Source: Aigarchaeota archaeon (GTDB lineage: Archaea; Thermoproteota; Nitrososphaeria_A; Caldarchaeales; Wolframiiraptoraceae). Taken from it: a DNA stretch of 54,457 bases. The notes below the pieces were generated by a model. It made no database searches. It was given only the letters and a program-made list of their open reading frames with translations, and was not told the origin of the DNA. The DNA is taken from contig JANXDW010000005.1 in assembly GCA_025058515.1 (NCBI GenBank), positions 1-54,457 of the forward strand, written 5' to 3'. Both the position numbers and the translations under genes were made by a program. This document shows positions 44,916 to 53,194 of this stretch, in pieces. Each line of letters begins with the position of its first letter. Position 1 is the stretch's first letter.

Positions 44916-44996
44916 GACATTCATCATTACCGAGCTGTTCTATAATAGTGACCACATTAAGACAAGTTAATCAAATTGGAGATGTAAGTAGAGGTC

Positions 44997-45674
44997 ATGG
45001 ATCTGAGGTTTAGGTCAATCTTCTATAGAAGAGAGAAGAAGACTATAGATTCTATCGAGGAGTATATTGAGAAGGTCGTAGAGACTGTAAAATATCTTAG
45101 AATGTTTGCTGATGCGGTTAAAAATGGAGAGATGGGAGAGATAGGGCAACTCTATAATACTATACACTCCTTGGAGAGTGAAGCAGATAATATGCGGAGG
45201 AGAATATCGGAAGAGCTATGTAGAGGAGTATTCTTCGCTCATCTTAGAGAAGATCTATTAAATTTTGTTGAAGAGATAGATAACATAGCAGACTTTACTA
45301 AAGATGCTGTAAAGCTTATAGTAGAAACTACCCCTAGCTGGGATCTACTATACTTCACCTTCAACATCCCGGAGATGGATAGGTATATCCAGTTATGCAT
45401 CTCGGCTTCAGAGAAGCTGTACCAGTCTTTCAGAGTATTTAAAGAAGATGTAGAGAAGGCGAAACCATTAATTCGAGAGATAGAAAATATTGAAGAAGAA
45501 GCTGACGAGCTTAAGACGATCGTGATCAAGACTATTTTCAGAGAAGCCGATAATTATAGAATAATAGATTTAATCTTAGTTAAGGAGATGATAACAATGT
45601 TAGATAATATCTGTGATTCAGCTGAAGATTCCTCAGACATATTAATCCAGATTATAGCAGAAGGATATGGGTAG
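44997..45674 (+). CDS. PhoU-like DUF47 protein
   Basis: A 225-residue all-helical protein of the DUF47/PhoU-like family. It has repeated E/D-rich helices of the type HSLESEADNMRRRI and IENIEEEADELKTIV, each with the E-x3-D pattern that binds metal in PhoU proteins, and LVEEIDNIADFTKDA-like segments. DUF47 proteins are usually encoded beside PiT phosphate transporters and are thought to modulate them. That arrangement is present here: the PiT-like gene follows after 32 bases on the same strand. Confidence 0.9.
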   Translation: MDLRFRSIFYRREKKTIDSIEEYIEKVVETVKYLRMFADAVKNGEMGEIGQLYNTIHSLESEADNMRRRISEELCRGVFFAHLREDLLNFVEEIDNIADFTKDAVKLIVETTPSWDLLYFTFNIPEMDRYIQLCISASEKLYQSFRVFKEDVEKAKPLIREIENIEEEADELKTIVIKTIFREADNYRIIDLILVKEMITMLDNICDSAEDSSDILIQIIAEGYG

Positions 45675-45706
45675 AATATTTCAATAACCAGTTTATTGAA
45701 AACGTC

Positions 45707-46615
45707 ATGGAAGGTATTTTGATTTTTACTTTAATCTTCTTTACTTCATTATTGTTTACTTGGAATAGTAGCTCTCTATTTATAAGTGGGTTAACAAGTT
45801 CAAGTATTGCCAAGTTTAAGGTTGCGGGATCGTTTACAGCGCTATCTATGATCTTAGGATTAATTGTTGAAGGGTGGAAGATGGAGCCCGAGAACCTTGT
45901 AGTAGAAGATGCATTCTATCCATCGCTCTTGACAATCTTGATCATTCTATCTATATCTAACTTTTTGAGTATCCCAATAAGTGTATCAAGCATCTCTGTA
46001 GCATCTCTAATAGGAGCATCAATCTCATTGAGTACTCAGGTTAATCTCATCTTTCTCATTACAACAGTTTTGGCCTGGTTTGTAGCACCACTATCATCTA
46101 TACTTCTAACATCTATCTTATATAATGTGATGAGAAATGTGCTCAAACTTCTTAGCCTCGGTCTTCTCAGTCTACTTAATAAGATTATAGCTTATACCGC
46201 TACCTTCTATGCTGCTTACGTCTTATCAGCAAATAATCTCGGATTCTTGTTGTCTATGTTGGATAAAGGTTCTGGACCATCATATTTAATAGCTTTAATG
46301 GGGATAGTTTTTGGATCTCTCTTCTTCTCAGAGAGGATCTCTTACATTATTGGAGAAAGATTAGCAATACTTAGTCCCGTTAAATTATCTTCAAGCCTTC
46401 TCTCATCATCTATTATCTTATGGATCCTTACACAGTTCAGCATACCTTCTGCAATTACACAGATAATTCTAGGAGGATTAATAGGGACTGCTGTATCCTC
46501 ACCTTCATCTACGATCAATATCAAGCTCTTCAAGAAATTGATAATATCTTGGATCATAACAACATTTTTAGCTATCCCATCATCCTATATACTAAGCATC
46601 ATCACGCTAAGATAA
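45707..46615 (+). CDS. PiT-family-like phosphate/anion permease, divergent
   Basis: A 302-residue membrane protein with eight or more hydrophobic segments. Weak but ordered similarity to PiT permeases is visible: FTWNSSSLFISGLTSSSIA (in place of the family's GANDVAN), SISNFLSIPISVSSISVASLIGAS (like the repeat with P-S-S), LSANNLGFLLSM in the second half, and KLIISWIITTFLAIPSS near the end. The usual Asp and second Asn of the signature are missing, and the chain is short for the family. The upstream DUF47 gene makes phosphate transport the best guess, but the ion is uncertain. Confidence 0.65.
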   Translation: MEGILIFTLIFFTSLLFTWNSSSLFISGLTSSSIAKFKVAGSFTALSMILGLIVEGWKMEPENLVVEDAFYPSLLTILIILSISNFLSIPISVSSISVASLIGASISLSTQVNLIFLITTVLAWFVAPLSSILLTSILYNVMRNVLKLLSLGLLSLLNKIIAYTATFYAAYVLSANNLGFLLSMLDKGSGPSYLIALMGIVFGSLFFSERISYIIGERLAILSPVKLSSSLLSSSIILWILTQFSIPSAITQIILGGLIGTAVSSPSSTINIKLFKKLIISWIITTFLAIPSSYILSIITLR

Positions 46616-46750
46616 CTACAAATCTTCTCAACATTCTCCAAACTCTTCAACTATTACAACCGACACTTAAAAATACCTTGTATCAACGTATAGTTTAAAG
46701 TTCAGAGATATCTCATCGATATTAGAGCGAAGATTTTAAAGATTAGATTG

Positions 46751-47857
46751 ATGAAGATACTTGTAGAGTGTATGCATAGAGTAAGAGAGACGAAAGTACT
46801 TGTAGTCGACCCATCTAATCTCAACCTAGACCATCTTAGAGAAGTTGCTAAAGTAATTAGAGAAGGTGGTTTAGTAGTTTTTCCTACAGAGACTGTGTAC
46901 GGTCTTGGAGCAGATGCATTTAATAGAGAAGCTGTAAAAAGAGTGTACCATGTTAAAGGTAGACCAGCAGACAACCCATTAATAGTGCACATATCAAACA
47001 TCGGTCAACTTGAGCATGTCGCAGAGACTGATTATTTAACAAATGATATCTACAAGATAATAGAGAAGTTCTGGCCAGGTCCATTAACACTTATAATTCC
47101 TAAGTCGAGAAGAATACCATATGAAGTTACTGCAGGTCTAAATGTAGTTGCAGTTAGGATGCCTGCGCATCCTGTGGCCATTAATTTAATAGAATTGTGC
47201 GAGACCCCGATAGTAGGTCCAAGCGCTAACCCAGCTGGTAAACCTTCTCCAACTAGTGGAGAACATGTTAAGAGAGATATGATGGGTAAGGTAGATGTAA
47301 TAATAGATTCTGGAGAGACATTATATGGTGTTGAGTCAACAATCATCGATTTTACTAGAGAGTTTCCAGTACTTCTTAGACCTGGAGCAATCCCAGTAGA
47401 AGAAGTTGAGAGACATCTCCAGAAGAAGATAGTTATTCCAGATTCTGCTAGAGGGCTTATCGAAGCATCTGAAGCATTATCCCCAGGTATGAAGTATCGA
47501 CATTATGCACCTGATACTCCGTTAATAATCCTTGAGTCTAAAGACTACTCTGACCTAAAGAGTTATAGTGAGAAAGTTTTAGAATATGTGAAAAATTTAA
47601 AGAGATCAGGGAAGAAGATTATAGTACTAGCTTCTAGAGAGACAAGAGACTATTATGGAGAAATAGATATTTTATTGTTAGGTTCTAGAAAGAACTTATT
47701 CGAGGTTGCGAGAAATCTATTCTCAGTTTTGAGAATTATTGATGAACTTGATGTAGATTTAGCAGTAGCTGAAGGATTTGAGGAGAGAGGATTAGGGTTA
47801 ACTATAATGAATAGGTTGCGGAAAGCAAGTGGTTATAATATCGTAAAGATAGATTAG
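46751..47857 (+). CDS. sua5: L-threonylcarbamoyladenylate synthase (Sua5)
   Basis: About 368 residues, the long Sua5 form: a YrdC domain (about 1-215) with FPTETVYGLGADAF, VKGRPADNPLIVHI and GPSANPAGKPSPT (SxN motif), then a C-terminal Sua5 domain from about 225. It makes threonylcarbamoyl-AMP from threonine, bicarbonate and ATP, the substrate for KEOPS (Pcc1 at 2476-2751). Candidate starts are TTG 46748, ATG 46751 and ATG 46772; the family N-terminus near ETKVLVVDP would also fit 46772. No obvious ribosome binding site separates them. Confidence 0.93.
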   Translation: MKILVECMHRVRETKVLVVDPSNLNLDHLREVAKVIREGGLVVFPTETVYGLGADAFNREAVKRVYHVKGRPADNPLIVHISNIGQLEHVAETDYLTNDIYKIIEKFWPGPLTLIIPKSRRIPYEVTAGLNVVAVRMPAHPVAINLIELCETPIVGPSANPAGKPSPTSGEHVKRDMMGKVDVIIDSGETLYGVESTIIDFTREFPVLLRPGAIPVEEVERHLQKKIVIPDSARGLIEASEALSPGMKYRHYAPDTPLIILESKDYSDLKSYSEKVLEYVKNLKRSGKKIIVLASRETRDYYGEIDILLLGSRKNLFEVARNLFSVLRIIDELDVDLAVAEGFEERGLGLTIMNRLRKASGYNIVKID

Positions 47858-47976
47858 ATCATTCTCTAGTCAAGTAACTGTGAATTATGTATAAAAGTTA
47901 ATCTTAGAAAGATCAACATCGAGAGATAAATTCTATGAGAAGCCATCATGATTCATTAGGTAAAGTTGTGGAAAAG

Positions 47977-48050
47977 CGCCCCGGCCGGGATTTGAACCCG
48001 GGTCCCGGGCTCGACAGGCCCGTATACTAACCGGACTATACTACCGGGGC
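47977..48050 (-). tRNA. tRNA-Asp (GTC anticodon)
   Basis: Read on the minus strand, the 74-base gene has a 7-bp acceptor stem GCCCCGG/CCGGGGC with discriminator G73. The anticodon arm is CGGGC-CTGTCGA-GCCCG with anticodon GTC at loop positions 3-5. The T-arm contains GGTTCAAATCC. G73 and the GTC anticodon agree with aspartate identity. There is no intron and no encoded CCA; an oligo-T stretch follows the 3' end. The stems are strongly GC-rich, which stands out from the AT-rich surroundings and fits a thermophile. Confidence 0.98.
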
Positions 48051-48072
48051 TCACTATATTTTATTCTCGGGG

Positions 48073-48080
48073 TATTTATC
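48073..48080 (-). promoter_or_regulatory. TATA box of the tRNA-Asp gene
   Basis: GATAAATA on the minus strand is centred about 26 bases upstream of the first tRNA base, the standard distance for an archaeal TATA box. The rest of the 48051-48256 gap is AT-rich, with the plus-strand promoter region of the next gene (TTTATATC near 48221). I see no other gene in it, nor in 47858-47976. Confidence 0.65.
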
Positions 48081-48256
48081 AACCTTTATTCTATTTTATA
48101 TTCATCTTCTCATGTTTAAAGTTGGTGGATTTAGAAGATTCTAGAGATCTAGTTAAATGTTCATCAAGATGTTTTAAATCTCTTTCTTTCTTATTAGATT
48201 TCTTCTAGAATATTAATCTTTATATCTGGTCTCCCTTATATTATATCGGTTGGGAA

Positions 48257-48871
48257 TTGAGAGAATCTACAGCTGTGGTTTTTGCTAATATGAAGGGGTT
48301 TAGAGGTTTTGAACGAGGTCTGGTGCCGATAGCTGGTAGACCTATGATAGAGTATGTCCTAGATGCACTCCCAGACCAAGTATCAAGTATATTGATAGCA
48401 GTAGACAGTGAAGAGAAGGCTGGAGCATATAAAGACTTAGCTGAGAAATACTGGGCTGAGATCATAATCTCAGATAATTTCTCTAAGTCTACTAGGAGGC
48501 AGATAGATTTCGCTATATCTACTGCTACGACAGAGAGCGTACTAATCTTAACATGCGATTCACCATTAGTTACAAGAGAGTTTACAAGCTTCTTAATAGA
48601 AGCTTCAGAAAAATTTTCAGCAGTTCTACCTAGGAACCAAGCACGTGAGACAGTATACACCATGGCAGCTTATCAGAGGAGACCATTGTTAGAAGCATTC
48701 GCAAAGAATCCAGATGATGAGATGGAGTCTCTAATAAAGAAGGTTCAAAAAGTCCTCTATCTCTCCAGCAATAGTTTAAAGATCTTTGATGAGAAACTAT
48801 TAATGTTTCTAAGAGTATGCAACCCATCAGATGTATATAGAGTAGAAAATATCTTGAAGAAGAGATTGTGA
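48257..48871 (+). CDS. MobA/CobY-like nucleotidyltransferase with degraded nucleotide-binding signature
   Basis: A 204-residue protein of the NTP-transferase fold. The core is recognisable: GLVPIAGRPMIEYVLDAL, ILIAVDSEEKAG, VLILTCDSPLVTREF (the metal-binding acidic motif), and a final FLRVCNPSDVYRVENIL, like 'NiNtpeDl..ae'. The usual N-terminal LAGGxSxRMG is replaced by VVFANMKGFRGFERG, with no double glycine. The best-fitting families are MobA (molybdenum cofactor guanylyltransferase) or CobY. The start is TTG 48257. Activity is uncertain given the lost loop. Confidence 0.65.
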   Translation: MRESTAVVFANMKGFRGFERGLVPIAGRPMIEYVLDALPDQVSSILIAVDSEEKAGAYKDLAEKYWAEIIISDNFSKSTRRQIDFAISTATTESVLILTCDSPLVTREFTSFLIEASEKFSAVLPRNQARETVYTMAAYQRRPLLEAFAKNPDDEMESLIKKVQKVLYLSSNSLKIFDEKLLMFLRVCNPSDVYRVENILKKRL

Positions 48872-48983
48872 AAGAACCTTCTGTATAGAGATTTAATACA
48901 TAAAGATGGTTTAGAGAACAGCTTGATCTTCTAGACCCAGTATACTCTTTAAGGAGAAGAGATGATCCCTATCATGAAGTAAT

Positions 48984-49976
48984 TTGAGGTTGAGACTTGG
49001 AAAGATCGATAGAAAATTACTTGAAGAAGTAGTTTACAAGAAACTTGGAGTAGAGAGGAAGGATATAGTTCTCGGTCCATCTTTCGGTGAAGATGCTGGA
49101 GTAATCAAGAGTAGAAGTAGATACATCGTTGCTTCATGTGATCCAATAACTGGAGCTGTTGAAAAAGTTGGATGGCTTGCAGTACATATTAACGCAAATG
49201 ATGTCGCAGTATGTGGTGGTGAGCCAAGATGGTTCTCTCCAATAATACTCTTACATGAAAAGTCGGAGAGAGAAGAGTTAGAGAAGATCGTAAATGAATT
49301 ACATAGTGCTTGTCTAGAACTCAATGTTGGGGTGTTGACAGGGCATACTGAGGTCGCTCCGGGAATTTCTCATACAGTAGTATGCGGGTTTATGATGGGG
49401 CCGCTGGTCTCAAGTAAGCCGATCAGTTCTAGTGGCGGTAGACCTGGAGATGTTTTGGTAATGTCTAAGAGTGCTGGAATCGAGGGAACAGCTATACTAG
49501 CTAGAGATTTTAGAGATAGGTTAAGAGATAAGATATCTTCTGAGATCTTGAATAGAGCTGAGAGATACTTTGAGAAGATAAGTATTGTTAAAGAAGCTCT
49601 AAGACTAGCTAGAAGAAAGATAGTATCAGCTATGCATGATCCCACAGAGGGGGGAGTACTTGGTGGAGTATATGAGATGGCTGAAGCAAGCAATACATCT
49701 TTCGTGATCTATGAAGATAAGATACCAGTATCGATAGAGACTAGATCAATATGTGAAGTACTTAGATGTGATCCTCTGAGATTAATTAGCTCGGGCGTTC
49801 TCCTAGCTGCTATTCCTAAGAAATATCTAAGAACTGCAACCGCTTACGGATTAAATGTCATTGGAGAATTGAGGAGAAAGAGTGAGGGAAATATCTTGGT
49901 AAGAGTTGATAAGAGTGAAGAGAAGATCTTGACACCTATACAAGATGAACTTTGGAGACTCTATGAAGAATCTTAA
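48984..49976 (+). CDS. AIR synthase (PurM/HypE/SelD superfamily) related protein
   Basis: A 330-residue protein of the PurM-like two-domain fold: N-terminal half with LGPSFGEDAGVIK, VASCDPITG, VHINANDVAVCGGEPRWF and LTGHTEVAPG; C-terminal half with GDVLVMSKSAGIEGTAIL, MHDPTEGGVLGGVYEMAEAS and GVLLAAIP. It is close to HypE in layout, but the C-terminal cysteine tail of HypE (ending in a PRVC-like motif) is missing; the chain ends DELWRLYEES. No hydrogenase genes are nearby. It is therefore an ATP-binding enzyme of unknown reaction. The start is TTG 48984 (TTG 48990 is an alternative). Confidence 0.8.
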   Translation: MRLRLGKIDRKLLEEVVYKKLGVERKDIVLGPSFGEDAGVIKSRSRYIVASCDPITGAVEKVGWLAVHINANDVAVCGGEPRWFSPIILLHEKSEREELEKIVNELHSACLELNVGVLTGHTEVAPGISHTVVCGFMMGPLVSSKPISSSGGRPGDVLVMSKSAGIEGTAILARDFRDRLRDKISSEILNRAERYFEKISIVKEALRLARRKIVSAMHDPTEGGVLGGVYEMAEASNTSFVIYEDKIPVSIETRSICEVLRCDPLRLISSGVLLAAIPKKYLRTATAYGLNVIGELRRKSEGNILVRVDKSEEKILTPIQDELWRLYEES

Positions 49977-50074
49977 ACACATCTTTATAGAATAAATTAT
50001 TATCGATTTATTTATGCGGATATTTAAGATGAAGTTTTATTGTAGTTTAACGATGGTTTGAAGGGTGATGAACG

Positions 50075-50773
50075 ATGCCTCTGGCTTCAAAGATCTTCGA
50101 GGTTAAACCAGATGTTCCTCTTGAAGAGATAGCTGAGAAATTGAAAGACTATAGAGTTGTTGAAGAACGTGAAGAAGAAGGTATGGCGTTTGAACTAATT
50201 ACCGAGGTTCGAGACCTAGATCTGAGAAGGAGCTTGCTAGAAGGAGTTTTTAGTAAAGATAAGATTATATTAGTACCACAGAGAGGTAAGAATATTCCAG
50301 TTATCAAGACTACTGAGGCTAGGATAATTTTTAGGAAAGAGCATGGTACAACGCTACTGACAATCGTTCAAGAGAAACATTTTGCAAATGCTGTTGCTTC
50401 TCTATTATCAAATCACTTGTTTCTCAGCTATCGTTCAATAGTTGAAGCAAGGATCTCTCCAGAGGTTATGAGAGCATTCCACGAAAAGAATCCTGAAAAT
50501 ACCAAGGTTATCTACTTCGATGATCTGGATATCCCTGAAGTTAGTAAGTTAGCTCTGTATGGTGAAAGCGTTAAGAATTCTGCTCTCTACGAAGAGTATC
50601 TTAGACATGGTAAAGTATGGTACATAGTCTACCAAGTTCCAGGTACAGCTAATGTTATGGGTCTTACGAGAAACTGTGTTGTAACTTCTTTCACAAAGAT
50701 GGATGAATCAGACTTCATTAATTATATCTACAGAGAGATACATCCACTCATCTATCAAAGTATGAGGAGATGA
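50075..50773 (+). CDS. conserved-looking archaeal protein, function unknown
   Basis: A 232-residue soluble protein that I cannot assign to a named family. It starts MPLASKIFEVKPDVPLEEIAEKL and contains EKHFANAVASLLSNHLFLSYRSIVEARISPEVM, which looks helical. A mixed alpha/beta region follows (KVIYFDDLDIPEVSKLALYGESVKNSALYEEYLRHGKVWYIVYQVPGT, split here as VIYFDDLDIPEVSKL and KVWYIVYQVPGT). No catalytic motif, signal or membrane segment is apparent. GGTGATGAACG precedes ATG 50075. It lies between the PurM-like gene and mevalonate kinase on the same strand. Confidence 0.75.
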   Translation: MPLASKIFEVKPDVPLEEIAEKLKDYRVVEEREEEGMAFELITEVRDLDLRRSLLEGVFSKDKIILVPQRGKNIPVIKTTEARIIFRKEHGTTLLTIVQEKHFANAVASLLSNHLFLSYRSIVEARISPEVMRAFHEKNPENTKVIYFDDLDIPEVSKLALYGESVKNSALYEEYLRHGKVWYIVYQVPGTANVMGLTRNCVVTSFTKMDESDFINYIYREIHPLIYQSMRR

Positions 50774-50883
50774 GGGTAGAGAATAAATATATCTTCAAAA
50801 GTATTTTAAGATTAGAGCTAGCGTGTGTATGATGTATAAACTATCTAATGGAGATAAGATATTTCTTGGAGGTGTCGTTTAAG

Positions 50884-51795
50884 ATGGAGAAGGCGGCTGC
50901 ATCTGCACCTGGTAAGGTAATCTTATTCGGAGAACATTTTGTAGTTTATGATAATCCTGCTATAGTCTCTGCAATAAATCTAAGAGCTCGGGTAGAAGTA
51001 TCTACATATGATAGAAGAGGGGTCTGGCTAAGAGATAGAAAAGTGGTCAATCATCCAGCTGTTAGAGCTGCTGAATACATCATCCAGAATAAGGGTTTTA
51101 GTAAAGGTTTAAACATCAACATCTTCTCAGACATTCCTCCTAAAGTAGGTCTTGGGTCATCGGCTTCTGTATCAATTGCATCAGCAGCAGCTGCATCTTT
51201 AATCATTCAAGGTAGAATCGATCGAGAATTAATCGCGGCAGCGGGATTTGAAGGTGAAAGGATCGTACACCATAATCCTTCTGGGATAGATACTTGTATA
51301 GCATTAAATGGAGGTGTAGGGATCTATAGACGTTCAAAAGGTTTTACAAAGATACACATACCCTTAGAGACTATTCTAATAATTGATACTGGTAGGATGC
51401 GTAATACGGGTGAAATGGTTAAGAAGGTTAGAGAATACATGGAGAATAATAGAGAGAGGTTTAATGAGATCTTAGTAGATGCAGAGGAATTGGTAAATAT
51501 CGTGTTAGACATGTTTAAGAATGGGGATCTCGAAGGGGTTGGGAAGCTTATGTTGAGGAATCAAGCACTTCTGAGAGAGGTTGGCGTATCATCAGATGAG
51601 ATCGAGGAAGCTGTAAGACTTGCTTTAAAATCAGGTGCATATGGGGCCAAGCTTACTGGAGCTGGTGGTGGAGGATGTGTAATCTGTCTAGTCGATGAAG
51701 ACAAAATTGAAAGAGTGTACTTGAATATCTCAAATAGATTCAAAGTGTACACAGTAAGATTATCGGCTGAAGGTGTAAAGGAGGAAGAAATTTGA
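50884..51795 (+). CDS. mvk: mevalonate kinase
   Basis: About 303 residues of the GHMP kinase family. The N-terminal SAPGKVILFGEHFVVY is diagnostic for mevalonate kinase, the phosphate loop is PPKVGLGSSASVSIA, and GAKLTGAGGGGCVI is the C-terminal GHMP block. It phosphorylates mevalonate in the archaeal route to isoprenoid lipids. ATG 50884 is preceded by GGAGGTG at nine bases; a longer frame from 50848 lacks family support. It overlaps the isopentenyl phosphate kinase gene by four bases. Confidence 0.96.
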   Translation: MEKAAASAPGKVILFGEHFVVYDNPAIVSAINLRARVEVSTYDRRGVWLRDRKVVNHPAVRAAEYIIQNKGFSKGLNINIFSDIPPKVGLGSSASVSIASAAAASLIIQGRIDRELIAAAGFEGERIVHHNPSGIDTCIALNGGVGIYRRSKGFTKIHIPLETILIIDTGRMRNTGEMVKKVREYMENNRERFNEILVDAEELVNIVLDMFKNGDLEGVGKLMLRNQALLREVGVSSDEIEEAVRLALKSGAYGAKLTGAGGGGCVICLVDEDKIERVYLNISNRFKVYTVRLSAEGVKEEEI

Positions 51796-52568
51796 AAGAG
51801 CTAGTTATTTTAAAACTTGGAGGTTCTTTAATAACTGAGAAAGATAAACCATTCTCTCTTAGAAGAGAAGTTATAGAAGGTATTGGTAGAGAGTTGAAGG
51901 AAGTTTCATCTAGTTCACTAATAATAGTTCATGGTGGAGGGTCTTATGCTCATCCAGTAGCTAAACGCTACAAGGTATTTGAAGGTCATAGATCTCTAGA
52001 ACATCTTAAGGGATTCATAGAGACTGCTAAAGTAGTCCGTCAACTAAATAATGAAGTTGTTGAGATCTTAGTAAGTTCTGGCTTTCCATGTATCGGCATC
52101 CCTGCATCAACCTTCATCATAACGAAGGGTGGGAGAATAGTTACATGCAATCTAGACCCTTTCTTCTCTGCACTAGAGTTAGGGGTTACTCCAGTAACAT
52201 GCGGAGATGCAGTATTTGATAGAGAGATGAAGTTTACAATCCTATCAGGAGACACTATAGCATCGTATTTATCGATTAGGCTTAAAGCGAGAAGATTAAT
52301 CTATGCTTTAGATGTTGATGGCGTATACATAAGGGATAGAGTAAGTGGAGAGATTAAGTTAGCTGAAAGACTTACTCCTGGTATGCCTATTGAGTTATTC
52401 AAGACATTTGAAGAAGATGTTACAGGAGGAATTATTAGAAAGATTGAAGAAGGATTTACAGCTGTAGAGAACGGTGTTGAAGTAATATTAATTAATGGTC
52501 TAGATAGAGGTAAGATTAGATCAGCTATTCTCGGAGAAGAGGTTATAGGTACTAGACTAGTATTCTAG
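51792..52568 (+). CDS. ipk: isopentenyl phosphate kinase
   Basis: A 258-residue amino-acid-kinase-fold enzyme that turns isopentenyl phosphate into IPP in the modified archaeal mevalonate pathway. Motifs are VILKLGGSLITEKDKPFS at the N-terminus, IIVHGGGSYAHPVAKRY with the conserved histidine, GDTIASYLSIRLKARRLIYALDVDGVY, and DVTGGIIRKI. The start is TTG 51792, overlapping the mvk stop (TTTGA) with AGGAGG upstream. Its stop codon TAG lies in the same CTAG tetramer as the stop of the convergent uS2 gene. Confidence 0.95.
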   Translation: MKELVILKLGGSLITEKDKPFSLRREVIEGIGRELKEVSSSSLIIVHGGGSYAHPVAKRYKVFEGHRSLEHLKGFIETAKVVRQLNNEVVEILVSSGFPCIGIPASTFIITKGGRIVTCNLDPFFSALELGVTPVTCGDAVFDREMKFTILSGDTIASYLSIRLKARRLIYALDVDGVYIRDRVSGEIKLAERLTPGMPIELFKTFEEDVTGGIIRKIEEGFTAVENGVEVILINGLDRGKIRSAILGEEVIGTRLVF

Positions 52569-53191
52569 ACTTCTGCAACTTGCTCTGCAATAAATTCTTC
52601 AAGCTTTATATTATCAGCTAATTCTTCAGTGATTATTCCTCTCTCTATTAAAACTCTCTGAGCTAGATACCAGAAAGCACATGGAAGAGCCATTCTTCCA
52701 CGATTATTCATTGGTATCACTAAATCTATATCATTAGTAGTATTATCTGTACTGCACATTGCTATTACAGGTATCCTAGCGATCTTGGCCTCGAAGACTG
52801 CTTGAGTATCGTATCTAGGATCTGAGACGAGTACTAGCTCAGGCTCCATATATGTTTTAAGCATGGGGTTTGTAAAGATTCCAGGCTCAAATCTCTCTGT
52901 TATCGGTTTGCATCCTGTTAGGTCGCAGAACTTCTTAACTGGTCTAACCCCATAAACGTGAGTTGAGACTACTACTACTTTCTCAGGAGGATAGAATGAG
53001 ATGAATCTAGCCGCTATATTCAGTCTCTCAATAGTTTTACTCAAATCTATTAAGTAGACTCCATCTGGTCTAAGCTTGAAGATGAATCTCTCCATATGCC
53101 TAACTTTTATCTGAGAACCGATGTGTAGACTACTCTTAACCAGTAGCTCTTTTATCTCTTCAGCTTTTAAAGATTTACTATCTCCTGACAT
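52565..53191 (-). CDS. rps2: 30S ribosomal protein uS2 (archaeal S2P)
   Basis: A 208-residue small-subunit ribosomal protein with the archaeal pattern: SSLHIGSQIKVRHMERFIFKLRPDGVYLIDL (core FIFKLRPDGVYLIDL), VVVVSTHVYGVRPVKKF, ERFEPGIFTNP, ELVLVSDPRYDTQAV, PVIAMCSTDNTTNDIDLVIPMNNRG. It is needed for translation initiation on the small subunit. It is encoded three bases after the enolase stop on the same strand. The eno-rps2 order is shared by many archaea. Confidence 0.97.
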   Translation of the reverse strand: MSGDSKSLKAEEIKELLVKSSLHIGSQIKVRHMERFIFKLRPDGVYLIDLSKTIERLNIAARFISFYPPEKVVVVSTHVYGVRPVKKFCDLTGCKPITERFEPGIFTNPMLKTYMEPELVLVSDPRYDTQAVFEAKIARIPVIAMCSTDNTTNDIDLVIPMNNRGRMALPCAFWYLAQRVLIERGIITEELADNIKLEEFIAEQVAEV

Positions 53192-53194
53192 GAT

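Noticed and set aside
47858-48256. tRNA-associated integrated element next to tRNA-Asp
   Set aside because: No repeated tRNA 3' end, integrase gene or foreign-looking genes flank the tRNA.
48984-49976. HypE hydrogenase maturation factor
   Set aside because: The fold agrees, but the C-terminal cysteine tail needed for HypE function is absent and there are no hydrogenase genes around it.
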